Source of the DNA: Ktedonobacterales bacterium
GTDB taxonomy: Bacteria; Chloroflexota; Ktedonobacteria; Ktedonobacterales; Ktedonobacteraceae
Reading direction: 5' to 3'
NCBI GenBank assembly: GCA_027451525.1
Contig: DAIDJF010000016.1
Span: 1-64,000 of the forward strand
DNA length: 64,000 nt
Shown here: positions 1-9,174 of the stretch, piece by piece
How positions within the stretch are numbered: position 1 is the first letter of the stretch
Layout of the letters: every line of letters starts with the position of its first letter
The notes under the pieces: generated by a model
Seen by the model: the letters and a program-made list of their open reading frames with translations, nothing else
What the model was told of the DNA's origin: nothing
The model's database searches: none
Made by a program: the position numbers and the translations under genes

Positions 1-43
1 CCCTGCCCATGCGCCAATCCGCCTGGGGTGCCATGTGCGAGCC
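1..43 (-). repeat. Family A palindromic repeat, copy 1 (cut by window edge)
   Basis: This stretch is the reverse complement of the core found at about 14121-14163 and 20440-20478, sharing the run CCAATCCGCCTGGGG. The copy is truncated by the left edge, so its outer hairpin cannot be seen. It lies in non-coding DNA. It is probably a non-autonomous or REP-like repeat; no transposase is visible. Confidence 0.7.
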
Positions 44-456
44 ATTTACATATTATTTTGTTACAATCCATAATCGTGCCCAATACGGTATAACAAGTCT
101 TCATCTCATGCTACCTTACACGCATGTACAAGAAATGTCTACCTCCTTTTTCCAATATTCCCCCCCCGCATTGATATCCTCACAGAAGTGCTATACACTG
201 TAGAGGTTAAAGTACATATACTGGCGGTTCACACCGAGCAATGCGTGGCAATCTCAGCAATTATGCTCACGCATGTAGTGATGCTTTCCGCAATCGATGG
301 CTAGCGCGAGAATAGCAAGATAAGAGTCGGTGGAAGGCAATCATCGAACCTCCTGTCGCTTTCTGTGTTGTTTTCTTAGGTCGCTTGTCCTTGCGCTTTC
401 TCAATGCGCAAACCATCGGCTCTCCATATTTTCAGGTAATATAAAGAGGAAGAGGT
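44..456. other. Non-coding stretch upstream of ung
   Basis: No convincing gene was found here. Short open frames on both strands lack ribosome binding sites and show no recognisable protein. The last 60 bases hold the ung leader, with a purine-rich AAAGAGGAAGAGG just before the ATG. No clear promoter with both boxes was found. Confidence 0.5.
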
Positions 457-1137
457 ATGCAGATAGATATTCCCGCCTCGTGGCAGACTGTGCTTGCTGA
501 CGAGTTCGACAAGCCATATTTCAAACAACTGGCCCAATTTGTAGACGAAGAGCGCGCCCACGCAAGCGTTTTCCCTTCTGAACAGGATATGTTTGCGGCC
601 CTGCGCTACACGCCCTATGAGCAGGTGCGCGTACTACTACTCGGACAAGACCCCTATCACGACGACGGACAGGCCCACGGCCTCAGTTTCTCAGTTCGCC
701 CTGGTATCAAGCCACCGCCCTCGCTGATCAATATTTTCAAAGAGTTACAGAATGACCTCGGTTGCTGCATTCCTAACAATGGCTACCTCGTGCCCTGGGC
801 CGAACAAGGCATCCTACTACTCAATGCCGTCCTCACTGTGCGCGCTCATGCCCCCAACTCGCATAAAAATCGTGGATGGGAACAATTTACCGATGCGATT
901 ATTCGCGCTGTCAATCAGAAGAGCACACCCGTAATTTTTGTGTTATGGGGTAGTTATGCGCAGAAGAAGCGCAGCCTCATTGATGAGACACATCACATGG
1001 TCATTCAATCAGTTCATCCCTCGCCTCTCTCCGCGCGCAATGGTTTCTTTCGCAGCCATCCCTTCTCCAAAATCAACACGGCCCTGGTAGAGCGTGCTGA
1101 GCAACCGATCAATTGGCAGATACCAGACATCGAGTAG
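457..1137 (+). CDS. ung: Uracil-DNA glycosylase, family 1
   Basis: This cytoplasmic repair enzyme removes uracil from DNA, starting base-excision repair. The 226-residue length is normal for family 1 UNG. The water-activating motif GQDPYHDDGQAHGLSFS is present, with its catalytic Asp, followed by PPPSLINIFKEL. The C-terminal minor-groove loop HPSPLSA is also intact, as is the LLLNAVLTVR segment of the uracil pocket. The ATG has a strong purine-rich ribosome site (GAGGAAGAGG). It stands 60 bases before an FGGY kinase in the same direction, with no functional link expected. Confidence 0.97.
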   Translation: MQIDIPASWQTVLADEFDKPYFKQLAQFVDEERAHASVFPSEQDMFAALRYTPYEQVRVLLLGQDPYHDDGQAHGLSFSVRPGIKPPPSLINIFKELQNDLGCCIPNNGYLVPWAEQGILLLNAVLTVRAHAPNSHKNRGWEQFTDAIIRAVNQKSTPVIFVLWGSYAQKKRSLIDETHHMVIQSVHPSPLSARNGFFRSHPFSKINTALVERAEQPINWQIPDIE

Positions 1138-1197
1138 GAACTTCTGCCTGTGTTATAATGGCGTTATCTATATGTAGAGCATAAGAGGAGATCAACT

Positions 1198-2712
1198 ATG
1201 GCAACGCCATCCACACACACGCCATTTGTACCGCAGGCACCACTCATTCTTGCTTTAGATGTTGGCACGTCTTCTACGCGCACGCTGCTGTTTGACGCGC
1301 AAGGAAGAACAATTCCGGTGGTGCATGCCCAACAAACTTACAAATTAAATACTTCGGCAGATGGCGAGGTCTCGGTTGATGTGGATATGCTCGCAGATGT
1401 CGTAATCCAAACTATTGACACAGCACTACAGGCGGCGGGCGACCTGGCACAACAGATTGGCGCGGTTGCCATTGATACCTTCTGGCATGGCTTGTTAGGC
1501 GTTGATGCACAGGGCAAACCACTGATGCCACTCATCACGTGGGAGGATACACGACCACAACAGGCCGCCTTGGAGTTGCGCAAACAGCTCGACGAGCAAG
1601 CAGTACATGCACGCACGGGAGCGCGTTTCCACGCCAGTTATTGGCCCGCCAAACTGCGCTGGCTCGCGCAAGAGCAGGCCGCGATGTATCAGCACGTTGC
1701 GCAGTGGCTCTCTTTTGGCGAATACTTGCATCGTAAACTCCTCGGTCATTCGGTCTGTAGCTTGTCGATGGCCTCGGCAACCGGTCTGCTGAATACGCGC
1801 AAATTGACATGGGATGAAGAACTACTTGCCGCCCTCCAACTCCGTGCTGAACAATTACCAGCTATTGGCGATGCCACTGATGCTATACAGGGCTTGCGAG
1901 ATGAATACGCGACGCGCTGGCCTGTTTTGCACAAAGTACCCTGGTTTCCCGCGCTTGGCGATGGCGCGGCAGCCTGCCTCGGTTCGGGTTGCGCAGGCAT
2001 CGAGAACTGGTCCATGACAATTGGGACGTCGAGCGCGTTACGTGTTGTTGTGCCGCCTGAGCGTGCTACGCCGCCAATGGGCCTGTGGCTCTACCTGCTC
2101 GATAAACGCCATGCAGTGCTGGGCGGTGCATTGAGTGAGGGTGGTAATCTGCTAGCTTGGCTCGACCAAACGCTGAAATTGCCCGCACTGGCCGAGGCGG
2201 AGCCACTGGTTGCCGCTATTCCACCTGCCGGGCATGGTCTGACTATTCTACCCTTTCTTTCCGGTGAACGCAGTCTGGGCTGGCACGCCGAGGCACGCAT
2301 GACGATCAGCGGCCTCAATGCCCATACCCAGCCCGCCGATATCTTGCGCGCGGGCATGGAGTCACTTGCCTATCAACTCGATGGCGTGTATCGTCAGCTA
2401 CAGACGGCTCTCGCGCCTGATGGGCAGGGCACCGCGCGCGTAATAAGTAGCGGTGGCGCGCTACTAAACTCGAAGACACTGCAACAAATTATCGCAGACA
2501 CGCTGGGAACGCCGCTCTATCCTTCGCTCAACCTGGAAGCCTCGGCGCGTGGGGCAGCACTGATGGCCCTACATGCCTTGGGCATCATCAGCGATATCGA
2601 GCAGATTCCGCCCGCCCTGGATGCCCCGACGCTTCCTGATCCAGCGCAACGGGCAATCTATCAGCAAGCAGCAGAGCGACAACACAAGCTGTACAACACA
2701 CTACTAGGCTAA
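1198..2712 (+). CDS. FGGY-family carbohydrate kinase (gluconokinase-like)
   Basis: This is an ATP-dependent sugar or sugar-acid kinase. At 504 residues it has the usual FGGY length. The N-terminal phosphate motif LALDVGTSSTRTLLFD, the substrate-loop WEDTRPQQA and the C-terminal ATPase motif with VISSGGALLNS are all visible. The TIGTSSALRVVV segment resembles gluconate kinases more than glycerol kinases. Substrate is not fixed by sequence alone: gluconate is the best guess, xylulose or another sugar is possible. The start has an AGAGGAG ribosome site. No sugar transporter or other pentose/gluconate gene is adjacent. Confidence 0.9.
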   Translation: MATPSTHTPFVPQAPLILALDVGTSSTRTLLFDAQGRTIPVVHAQQTYKLNTSADGEVSVDVDMLADVVIQTIDTALQAAGDLAQQIGAVAIDTFWHGLLGVDAQGKPLMPLITWEDTRPQQAALELRKQLDEQAVHARTGARFHASYWPAKLRWLAQEQAAMYQHVAQWLSFGEYLHRKLLGHSVCSLSMASATGLLNTRKLTWDEELLAALQLRAEQLPAIGDATDAIQGLRDEYATRWPVLHKVPWFPALGDGAAACLGSGCAGIENWSMTIGTSSALRVVVPPERATPPMGLWLYLLDKRHAVLGGALSEGGNLLAWLDQTLKLPALAEAEPLVAAIPPAGHGLTILPFLSGERSLGWHAEARMTISGLNAHTQPADILRAGMESLAYQLDGVYRQLQTALAPDGQGTARVISSGGALLNSKTLQQIIADTLGTPLYPSLNLEASARGAALMALHALGIISDIEQIPPALDAPTLPDPAQRAIYQQAAERQHKLYNTLLG

Positions 2713-2724
2713 TTATAAAGCGAT

Positions 2725-3795
2725 TCATTGCTTCACCCCGGTAATCATCGTGGCTAGAGGCGTGAGCATGCGATACTGCTGCACCTGGCCCATGCCCACG
2801 TTCTCAAGCCAATGCTTAACTGTCGCGAAGGGATAGCAGGTTCCACCTACCGTTTTCATGGTTAGAGCCATGAACTGGACCATCAGGGCGGCAAGGCGCA
2901 TATAATAGCCGCGGTCCGTGACCTGATCAACGTAGATCAGCACGCCACCGGGTTTAAGCGCGCGCGCAACTTTCGCCAGGACGGCCTCGTTGACATCAGG
3001 TTGTAGCAGATGGGCAATGTGAAAATAGAGCACGACATCAAACTGGCCCTCCATCGACGCGGCAGTGACGAAGTCATCACGCACGATATCGGCACAGACA
3101 AAGCTCATACGCTCCTCCATGTTGCTCTCTTTGGCTGTGCGCAGACCCGCTTCAATCCCTGGCTGAATATCGACAATGGTGGCGTGCAAATTAGGGTATT
3201 TGCGGCAGAAGAGCTGGCTATAAGCAGCGTGTGAACCACCAACATCAAGCAAGGCGGTGGCATTAGCAGGGACATGAGCACGAGCGATCGGCTCACGACC
3301 CATGACTGTGGCTAGAGCCGCCAGACCAGCGTAATGGCGTTCGAGTTGGGCCTGTGTCTGGGGCACACTGGCATCATCTTCATAGGGCATACGCATCGCA
3401 GGCTTGTTGTGGCGCACAATTTCTGGCAGATGGTTCCAGATGGTGACAATATCAGGACTATGCACGACATAGGGCGCGATATTGAAACGGGAACCACTTG
3501 TAAGCCAGCGTTGTGACAGGTGTGTATTGCGATAAACGCCATTTTTCTGCCGGAGATAGCCTGTCTCGACCAAAACGTGCAGCAGGAGTTGCAGACCACA
3601 GGGATCACAATGCACGCGCCCAGCCAGCACATTGAGCGGCAAGGGATGCGTGCTTAAGGCATCGAAAATACCCACTTCACAGGCCGTAATCAGGGCCTTA
3701 GCGATACCTGGGGCCAGCGGTGTATCCAGCAAGGGCGCGGGTAAGAGATTGAGGCGCAACAAGAGATCTTCAAGCAGGGTAAGACGTAGTGGCAT
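2725..3795 (-). CDS. SAM-dependent methyltransferase, O-methyltransferase type
   Basis: This 356-residue protein has an N-terminal winged-helix/dimerisation region (about residues 15-95, with GIFDALSTHPLPLNVLAGRV) and a C-terminal class I Rossmann methyltransferase domain. The SAM loop is the LLDVGGSHAAYS motif and an acidic residue follows in TIVDIQPG. This layout is that of plant-type or hydroxyneurosporene O-methyltransferases. I chose ATG 3795 because it forms a TAATG overlap with the upstream prenyltransferase gene and has an AGGAG site; an in-frame GTG 24 bases earlier lacks one. Translational coupling suggests both enzymes act on one prenylated product. The substrate is unknown. Confidence 0.82.
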   Translation of the reverse strand: MPLRLTLLEDLLLRLNLLPAPLLDTPLAPGIAKALITACEVGIFDALSTHPLPLNVLAGRVHCDPCGLQLLLHVLVETGYLRQKNGVYRNTHLSQRWLTSGSRFNIAPYVVHSPDIVTIWNHLPEIVRHNKPAMRMPYEDDASVPQTQAQLERHYAGLAALATVMGREPIARAHVPANATALLDVGGSHAAYSQLFCRKYPNLHATIVDIQPGIEAGLRTAKESNMEERMSFVCADIVRDDFVTAASMEGQFDVVLYFHIAHLLQPDVNEAVLAKVARALKPGGVLIYVDQVTDRGYYMRLAALMVQFMALTMKTVGGTCYPFATVKHWLENVGMGQVQQYRMLTPLATMITGVKQ

Positions 3796-4670
3796 TAGAA
3801 AATAGCTCCTATAATCCACCCTCCAGCCAGCAATAGACTCGTCAGCACAACCAAGTAAAAGTAGGTTTTGCGTCCGCGCACCGCGCTATAAAAGGCGGAA
3901 AAGAACGCAAACGAACATGCAAGACAGGCCGTGAGAATGAGCGTTGGAATAATGATGGCAGGTAAGGCAGGAACGGTATGTGTCACGCTGAGAATAGTGA
4001 CAAGGGCAAGGGCGAGAAAAACAAGCAACGTACTGACAAAGAGTGAACGCTTAACGCCAAGCAATACCGCGAGCGTGCGCACGCGACTGGCGGTGTCATC
4101 CTCAATATCGGGCAAGGAATTAGCAAGGTTGAGAGCAACACCGAGCAAAGCCGCGACTGGCACCAGCCAGAAAAGCAACGGTGTGGAGTGGCCCACCCCC
4201 ACAAAGGCGTAGACCGGAATGAGCGGAATAGCGAGGGCAAACACGACACCACTGAGCGGCGTGGCTTTCAGTCCTAGATTGTAGCCCTGTCCTAAGACCA
4301 GATAGAGCAGCGAGATCAGCAGAGCAAGTGGCGGGAGCGGCAAAAGCAGCAGCAACATTAATACGACACACACTATCCCAATGATAAGAGCCTCGCTTGG
4401 GTGTACCAAACCAAGCGGTATCGGTTTCTTTTTGTGGGCGGCAGCATCCACATTACGATCACAATAATCATTGAGAATAGCAATTGAGAGTTGCATAGCA
4501 AGATGCGCCCCAATCACCAGGGCAATTTTAGACCAAACAAAAACCGGCCAGGCGGCGATTAACGCAAAGAGAGTTACTCCGATAGTATGAAACAAAACAG
4601 GCAACGGATGACACAGCAGGTAAAGACCTCGTACAATATCGCTTAGGCGACGATGTTTAACTATCTCCAT
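3795..4670 (-). CDS. UbiA-family prenyltransferase
   Basis: This integral membrane enzyme transfers a polyprenyl group to an acceptor such as an aromatic ring, glycerol phosphate or porphyrin. Over 291 residues it has about eight hydrophobic segments and both Asp-rich metal/diphosphate motifs: NDYCDRNVDAAAHKKKPIPLG near residue 65 and DIEDDTASRVRTLA near residue 190. The family spans MenA, UbiA, heme O synthase and lipid synthases, and the sequence does not decide between them. Its stop overlaps the start of the methyltransferase gene by one base, so the pair probably modifies a quinone, carotenoid or lipid. Confidence 0.88.
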   Translation of the reverse strand: MEIVKHRRLSDIVRGLYLLCHPLPVLFHTIGVTLFALIAAWPVFVWSKIALVIGAHLAMQLSIAILNDYCDRNVDAAAHKKKPIPLGLVHPSEALIIGIVCVVLMLLLLLPLPPLALLISLLYLVLGQGYNLGLKATPLSGVVFALAIPLIPVYAFVGVGHSTPLLFWLVPVAALLGVALNLANSLPDIEDDTASRVRTLAVLLGVKRSLFVSTLLVFLALALVTILSVTHTVPALPAIIIPTLILTACLACSFAFFSAFYSAVRGRKTYFYLVVLTSLLLAGGWIIGAIF

Positions 4671-4805
4671 AGCAACGTATTGCTCACCTTCGTCATGTTA
4701 CTTTTGCAACGAATCATAGCACAAAAACGGCCTGCAATGCCGCATAGTGTTTGCTATGTAGACGCTGGAAGAAGGCATGTTTGGGAAATAAGATGCGCAC
4801 CTTAT

Positions 4806-5363
4806 TTACCAGACGGGGAGGCGTTCCATCATCGCTTTATACCAGAGTGTGCGCATCTCACTACCTGCCACCATCAACGTGATGCAGATACCCAAGACAG
4901 TCCCTACAATCCAGAGAACGAGCGTCACGGTACTATTATTGATGCCAATCAGCTGATGCTGCATATTGATAAACACAAGCGAGAGAAAATCGTGATCATT
5001 GCCGAGGAGCGACGAGATACGCAGTGGTGGTTGTGCCAATATAATCCCAAATGTGGTCACAGTAGCGAGGATAATAGCAGCCAACAGTTCTAACAACGAG
5101 GGACGTAAAAGTTTATACGAGGATTGCTCTAACTGCATGCGTGGATGAGCCGCAACCTGTTGCATAATTGTACGGGTGAGATTGGCAGGCTCTTCAACAG
5201 GACGAATAGTGCGCAAGGTATGCGTCACCTCTTCGAGCAGAAAGAGTTCGTCCTGACATGCCGCACAATGAGTCAGATGAGCCTCAAGGATACGTACCTG
5301 CTCAAGAGTTAGTTGATTGTCGAGATAATATTGTAACTGCCGCATAACCTGTGTACAGCGCAT
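4806..5363 (-). CDS. Anti-sigma factor with zinc finger (zf-HC2)
   Basis: This 185-residue protein probably holds the adjacent ECF sigma factor inactive at the membrane. The N-terminus carries the zinc-binding anti-sigma motif H-x3-C-x2-C (HLTHCAAC, near residue 31). Two hydrophobic segments follow, around residues 90-112 and 143-167. The gene starts two bases after the sigma gene's stop, with AGAGG as ribosome site, so the two are translationally coupled. The signal sensed is unknown. Confidence 0.88.
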   Translation of the reverse strand: MRCTQVMRQLQYYLDNQLTLEQVRILEAHLTHCAACQDELFLLEEVTHTLRTIRPVEEPANLTRTIMQQVAAHPRMQLEQSSYKLLRPSLLELLAAIILATVTTFGIILAQPPLRISSLLGNDHDFLSLVFINMQHQLIGINNSTVTLVLWIVGTVLGICITLMVAGSEMRTLWYKAMMERLPVW

Positions 5364-5365
5364 TA

Positions 5366-6013
5366 TTAGCCTCTCGTTCTATTGCTCCTGTCACGCTCAA
5401 AAGCTTCCAGGCGTTCTTTCAGGAGATTGCGCGCCCGAAATAAATGTGTTTTAATAGTACCAACAGGCATGGTGAGAATCTCGGCAATTTCCTCGTAAGT
5501 CATTTCTTGCAAATGGCGTAATACCAGCACAATACGGTATTTCGCAGGGAGCAATGAGAGTTGACTACGCACAAAAGTCTGACACTCCTGTGTCTCAAGG
5601 GCTTTATCAGCACGCTCTTCCAGGCTCTCTTGTTCTAGTTGCTCGATTTGTATTGCTGCTTGTAGGACTTTATCGCGTTTATGGATTTCCAATTGTTTGA
5701 GACTACAATTATAGGCGATACGATAGAGCCAGGTAGAGAAGCGTGCATCACCACGAAATGATGGCAAGCCTTGCCACGCGGCTAAAAAGGCCTCTTGTGT
5801 GATCTCATTCGCCTCTTCGTAGTCTTGTACCATACGATATGCCAGATTAAACACCCGACGTTGATGACGTTGGACTAATTGCGCGAACGCATCCTGATCG
5901 CCATCGCGACTAGCCGAAACAAGCTGAAGCTCATCTTGTTCGATACTATGTGTAGCGAAACTTGATAGTGGTAATCCTATACTTTGTGATGATTGCAATA
6001 GATGCTCGTTCAT
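5366..6013 (-). CDS. RNA polymerase ECF sigma factor
   Basis: This sigma-70 family protein of the extracytoplasmic type has 215 residues. Region 2 is at about residues 40-110 (AFAQLVQRHQRRVFNLAYRMVQDYEEANEITQEAFLAAW), and region 4 at about 145-205 (LSLLPAKYRIVLVLRHLQEMTYEEIAEILTMPVGTIKTHLFRARN). A roughly 30-residue N-terminal extension precedes region 2. The start has an AGAGGAAG ribosome site. It is followed directly by its likely anti-sigma gene. A small membrane-protein gene diverges from it 124 bases upstream and may belong to its regulon. Confidence 0.95.
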   Translation of the reverse strand: MNEHLLQSSQSIGLPLSSFATHSIEQDELQLVSASRDGDQDAFAQLVQRHQRRVFNLAYRMVQDYEEANEITQEAFLAAWQGLPSFRGDARFSTWLYRIAYNCSLKQLEIHKRDKVLQAAIQIEQLEQESLEERADKALETQECQTFVRSQLSLLPAKYRIVLVLRHLQEMTYEEIAEILTMPVGTIKTHLFRARNLLKERLEAFERDRSNRTRG

Positions 6014-6137
6014 ACTTCCTCTTTAGAGGATAATTAGGCACAAAATGTTTCGCTCGCTGTACAGACAAAAACGAAACAATCCGCAGGTTTCTCTTATCAT
6101 ACCATACACGTGTAGCAAATAGAACGAGGTATCAAGT

Positions 6138-6572
6138 ATGCTATCGAATGTAACTATTATTTTTTTGCTTTCACTTGCCGTGTTCTTTGGATGCATCGTT
6201 CTTGTGCGTTACCTGCATCATAAAGAGCGTATGGCATTAATTATACAGGGTATTCAACCACCCGCACAAGTACGGCGTCACAAGGGTATCTTGCGAGCAG
6301 GCTTGATCACCGCCATGGTCGGGCTGGCACTTACCGTTGGCCTCTATCCGGTGGGCTTCTTGCTACCCGCCAGTTTTACTAGCACGCCCTTTCATCTCGG
6401 CCCCTGGCTGCTGCCCGGACTCATCCCACTCGGCGTTGGCATCGCCCTCATCGGGAGCTACTACCTGGAATCGAATAGCAGCGCGCCTGAAGAAGAGAAG
6501 CCACAAGCCAATGTGACATCTCTACAAGAACATCGAGAGCGCGAACGGCGTGAACGCCACGAGACTCACTGA
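6138..6572 (+). CDS. Small membrane protein, DUF6249-like
   Basis: This 144-residue protein has an N-terminal hydrophobic helix (residues 5-24), a basic stretch containing HHKERMALIIQGIQ, and two more hydrophobic segments. It ends in a charged tail rich in Glu, Arg and His. The KERMALIIQGI stretch resembles the short bacterial membrane family DUF6249, often found beside sigma factors; I recognise this only loosely. It is transcribed divergently from the ECF sigma gene. Its end overlaps the end of thiO by 7 bases, tail to tail. Confidence 0.7.
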   Translation: MLSNVTIIFLLSLAVFFGCIVLVRYLHHKERMALIIQGIQPPAQVRRHKGILRAGLITAMVGLALTVGLYPVGFLLPASFTSTPFHLGPWLLPGLIPLGVGIALIGSYYLESNSSAPEEEKPQANVTSLQEHRERERRERHETH

Positions 6573-7693
6573 AAACGCGCAGGCACAAACGGCTGGAGCA
6601 GCGCGGGTAGCGATCCCGTCAGAAGATACACAGCAATCAACTGCCCCGTAATAGCACTGAGCATGATGCCGACGCTATTGTGACCAGTCGCCAGCGTCAC
6701 GTTCTCCCAGCCCGCCACGGGTCCCAACATAGGGCGTGTATCGGGCGTACGAGGCCGCAACCCTGCCCAGATTTTGAGCAACGCACTCTCTTGTAGAGCG
6801 GGGACAAGGCGAGCGGCGGTAGCGCGCAACCAATCTATGCCCTCATCTGTCACTCGCGTTTCAAAGCCAACTTCGTCTTTTGTAGCTCCAACGAGAACGG
6901 CTTCCCCTCTAGGAACCAGATAAAGGGCCTCTCCAAAGATGAGCGTATGCAGAGGATGCGTGGGTTGTGCCAGCAGCAGCATCTGCCCATGTAAAGGTGT
7001 GACGGGTAGCGTGACATGCAGCCATTCCGCGCATTGCCCTGCCCACGCTCCCGTTGCGATGACCAGATGCTGGCACGCAATGGTTTCCTCCTGGGCAGTA
7101 CATACACCCGTTACACGTGCATCTTGCAGGAGAAGACCAGTAATAGTTGTGTGCTCATAAAGATGCGCTCCCATCTGGCGTGCAGCCTGAGCAAAGGCCG
7201 TAGTCAGCGCGTTCGCCTGTATCTGCGACTCCTGGGGGGCGTACACAGCGGCACAGATATCGGGAGCAAGCTGCGGCTCATACTGACGCGCCTCATCGCC
7301 ACTGAGCCAGTGTAACTCCAATCCCAACGGTCGCCATGCCTCCATGCGTTTGCGCAGATGAGCGACACGCTTCGGATTGCGCACAACCCGTAAAGCTCCC
7401 GTGCGCGCGTAGCCGAGCCGCAGACCTGTGTATTCTTCCAGTTCGGCGGCAACGGCAGGCAGTAAGATGTAGCCTGCGAGGAGCAGGTCTGCGAATGGTC
7501 CGGGGCCAGAGAGTGGTCCCAACGGAGCGAGCAGGCCCGCCGCCGCGCTCGAGGCCTGTGCCCCTATCGTGCCCTGTTCACACACAAGCACCTCGCGCCC
7601 ACTCTTACGCAGATAGTACGCGATAGCGCAGCCGATGATGCCGCCGCCAATAATCAGAATGTCAGTGTGTCGTCTTACAGAACTGTTGATCAT
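6566..7693 (-). CDS. thiO: Glycine oxidase / FAD-dependent oxidoreductase (ThiO type)
   Basis: This FAD enzyme oxidises glycine to iminoglycine for the thiazole half of thiamine, or deaminates other amino acids. The N-terminal dinucleotide motif DILIIGGGIIGCAIAYYLRK starts near residue 12, followed by ASSAAAGLLAPLG typical of ThiO. The C-terminal FAD segment WAGLRPRTPDTRPMLGP with ATGHNSVGIMLS also fits. Length (375) is normal. No other thiamine gene lies in the window, so a D-amino-acid or sarcosine oxidase role cannot be excluded. The gene continues the leftward run from the gamma carbonic anhydrase, 45 bases upstream. Confidence 0.85.
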   Translation of the reverse strand: MINSSVRRHTDILIIGGGIIGCAIAYYLRKSGREVLVCEQGTIGAQASSAAAGLLAPLGPLSGPGPFADLLLAGYILLPAVAAELEEYTGLRLGYARTGALRVVRNPKRVAHLRKRMEAWRPLGLELHWLSGDEARQYEPQLAPDICAAVYAPQESQIQANALTTAFAQAARQMGAHLYEHTTITGLLLQDARVTGVCTAQEETIACQHLVIATGAWAGQCAEWLHVTLPVTPLHGQMLLLAQPTHPLHTLIFGEALYLVPRGEAVLVGATKDEVGFETRVTDEGIDWLRATAARLVPALQESALLKIWAGLRPRTPDTRPMLGPVAGWENVTLATGHNSVGIMLSAITGQLIAVYLLTGSLPALLQPFVPARFQ

Positions 7694-7738
7694 TCTCCAT
7701 TATAGTTTCTTTTGAGGTCGAACGTCCCTGATGCCTGT

Positions 7739-8269
7739 TTACAAGCGCGCAGTGGACTCAATAGCCGCACGATGGGCACGGGCGCGCTCATAATAACCGT
7801 TGGCACTCGTGGCAAGATGGAGGCGCTCGGCCTCGCTGAGAGCGCGGATGACTTTGGCGGGCACGCCGAGGAGTAGCACGCCATCGGGGAAATGCTTGCG
7901 CTCCGATACCAGCGTACACGCGCCAATCATCGACTCGTTGCCGATCAGCGCGTGATTGAGCACAACGGCGTTCATGCCAACCAGCACGCGATTGCCCAGC
8001 GTCGCCCCATGCACGACCGCATTATGCCCAATCGTGCACTCCTCGCCAATCGTCAACGGCGCATCCGCATCGAGGTGCAGCGTGCAGTTATCCTGAATAT
8101 TCGTGCGCCTGCCAATCACGATTGGTCCTGTATCCCCGCGAATAACCGTGTTGTACCAGATACTTGCACCCTCGTGAATAGTGACATTGCCGATAATCAC
8201 CGCACCTGGAGCAATAAATACATCATCTGCAATCGTGGGCCAGATGCCGTTAAAGGGCAGAATTTGCAT
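7739..8269 (-). CDS. Gamma-carbonic-anhydrase-like hexapeptide-repeat protein
   Basis: This 176-residue left-handed beta-helix protein belongs to the YrdA/PaaY/gamma-CA family. Hexapeptide repeats run from about residue 12 to 130 (for example IAPGAVIIGNVTI). Candidate zinc-binding His residues lie in NCTLHLD and IGHNAVVHGATLG. Members form trimers that bind metal; some have carbonic anhydrase activity and others act on thioesters, so activity is unproven. A very strong GAGGAGGG ribosome site precedes the ATG. It lies 12 bases after an NlpC/P60 gene, probably in one transcript. Confidence 0.9.
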   Translation of the reverse strand: MQILPFNGIWPTIADDVFIAPGAVIIGNVTIHEGASIWYNTVIRGDTGPIVIGRRTNIQDNCTLHLDADAPLTIGEECTIGHNAVVHGATLGNRVLVGMNAVVLNHALIGNESMIGACTLVSERKHFPDGVLLLGVPAKVIRALSEAERLHLATSANGYYERARAHRAAIESTARL

Positions 8270-8281
8270 AGGGTCCCTCCT

Positions 8282-9169
8282 CTACAACGTATAAGGATTG
8301 GCATTGAGCATGTCGGGCGTCACACGCTTGAGTCCCCACACAAGCTCGCGCAGTCGCTGGTCATAATTGGTCGCGTTGGGGTCAAAGCTATTGATGAGCA
8401 CGCGCTGGTAGCGATTGCCTTCCGCGTGAATATACTCGTGATTGCTGACAGCAAGGGCGACATGCGTGATGCTCGCGCTACCGAAAAAGATCAAGTCGCC
8501 CTCCTGCATCTCTTCAATCGTAACGGCTTGTGCCAGCGCGTCATCCTGCTGATTGGCATCGCGTGGCAGCATATAGCCGCACATGCGATAGCTCAGTTGC
8601 ACGAGACCACTGCAATCGATGCCCTCGACGCTTGTGCCGCCCCAGAGATAGGGCACATCGAGCAATAAGCGCGCAACCTGTGTCGCGTGCGTCACTACTT
8701 CCTGAGGATAGGGTGCATCTCCCTGACGGATGGCGATAGCGGAACGTTCCAGCCACGCAGTGCGCTCTCCAGGCAACGCGACCTGGACGCGCCGCGCCTG
8801 TGTCGTATCGACAAGCGGAAGCGTGCTGGAAAGATAGGCCCGTGCCAGTTTATTGTCTTCGACAACGGCGGTTCCCTCCGCGTCTTGATAGAGGGGCGTG
8901 GAAGGTTGCAGGATGACCGCTGAGAGCGCGAGCGGCGTGGCGCACTGCTCACCTACTTTGCAAAAGCCTCTGACGGGCAGTTCGTCCAATTCATTGCTGC
9001 GTATCCAGCCCTCGTAATCAACCAGGGCGATACGCGTCCACTCGTCATAGGTATCCAGAACGTGCGCGGGCATGTTCAATAATGCCTGCGTGACCAGTTC
9101 CGAGTGCGCATCGGGATCGCGTCGGATATCGGCCACGCCTGCCGCGATTGCAAAATGGGTGTGCTGCAT
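8282..9169 (-). CDS. NlpC/P60 endopeptidase with SH3-like domains (YkfC-like)
   Basis: This 295-residue cysteine peptidase probably cleaves gamma-D-glutamyl bonds in cell-wall peptides. The N-terminal half has SH3-like segments beginning VADIRRDPDAHSELVTQ, the layout of dipeptidyl-peptidase VI/YkfC. The C-terminal half has the catalytic Cys in GIDCSGLVQLSYRMCG, His in ITHVALAVS and a third polar site in YIHAEGN. There is no signal peptide when ATG 9169 is used, which suggests cytoplasmic muropeptide recycling. I chose that start because it has an AAGG ribosome site and lies 5 bases after the proline dehydrogenase stop; a longer frame would overlap that gene. Confidence 0.9.
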   Translation of the reverse strand: MQHTHFAIAAGVADIRRDPDAHSELVTQALLNMPAHVLDTYDEWTRIALVDYEGWIRSNELDELPVRGFCKVGEQCATPLALSAVILQPSTPLYQDAEGTAVVEDNKLARAYLSSTLPLVDTTQARRVQVALPGERTAWLERSAIAIRQGDAPYPQEVVTHATQVARLLLDVPYLWGGTSVEGIDCSGLVQLSYRMCGYMLPRDANQQDDALAQAVTIEEMQEGDLIFFGSASITHVALAVSNHEYIHAEGNRYQRVLINSFDPNATNYDQRLRELVWGLKRVTPDMLNANPYTL

Positions 9170-9174
9170 GTGAT

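Noticed and set aside
9-203. Rightward open frame of 64 codons at the left edge
   Set aside because: It starts inside a family A repeat and shows no protein-like pattern or ribosome site.
4653-5093. Rightward open frame of 146 codons
   Set aside because: It overlaps the anti-sigma gene on the other strand and the UbiA start. It has no ribosome site or family pattern.
7892-8668. Rightward open frame of 258 codons
   Set aside because: It is antisense to the gamma-carbonic-anhydrase-like and NlpC/P60 genes, both well supported.
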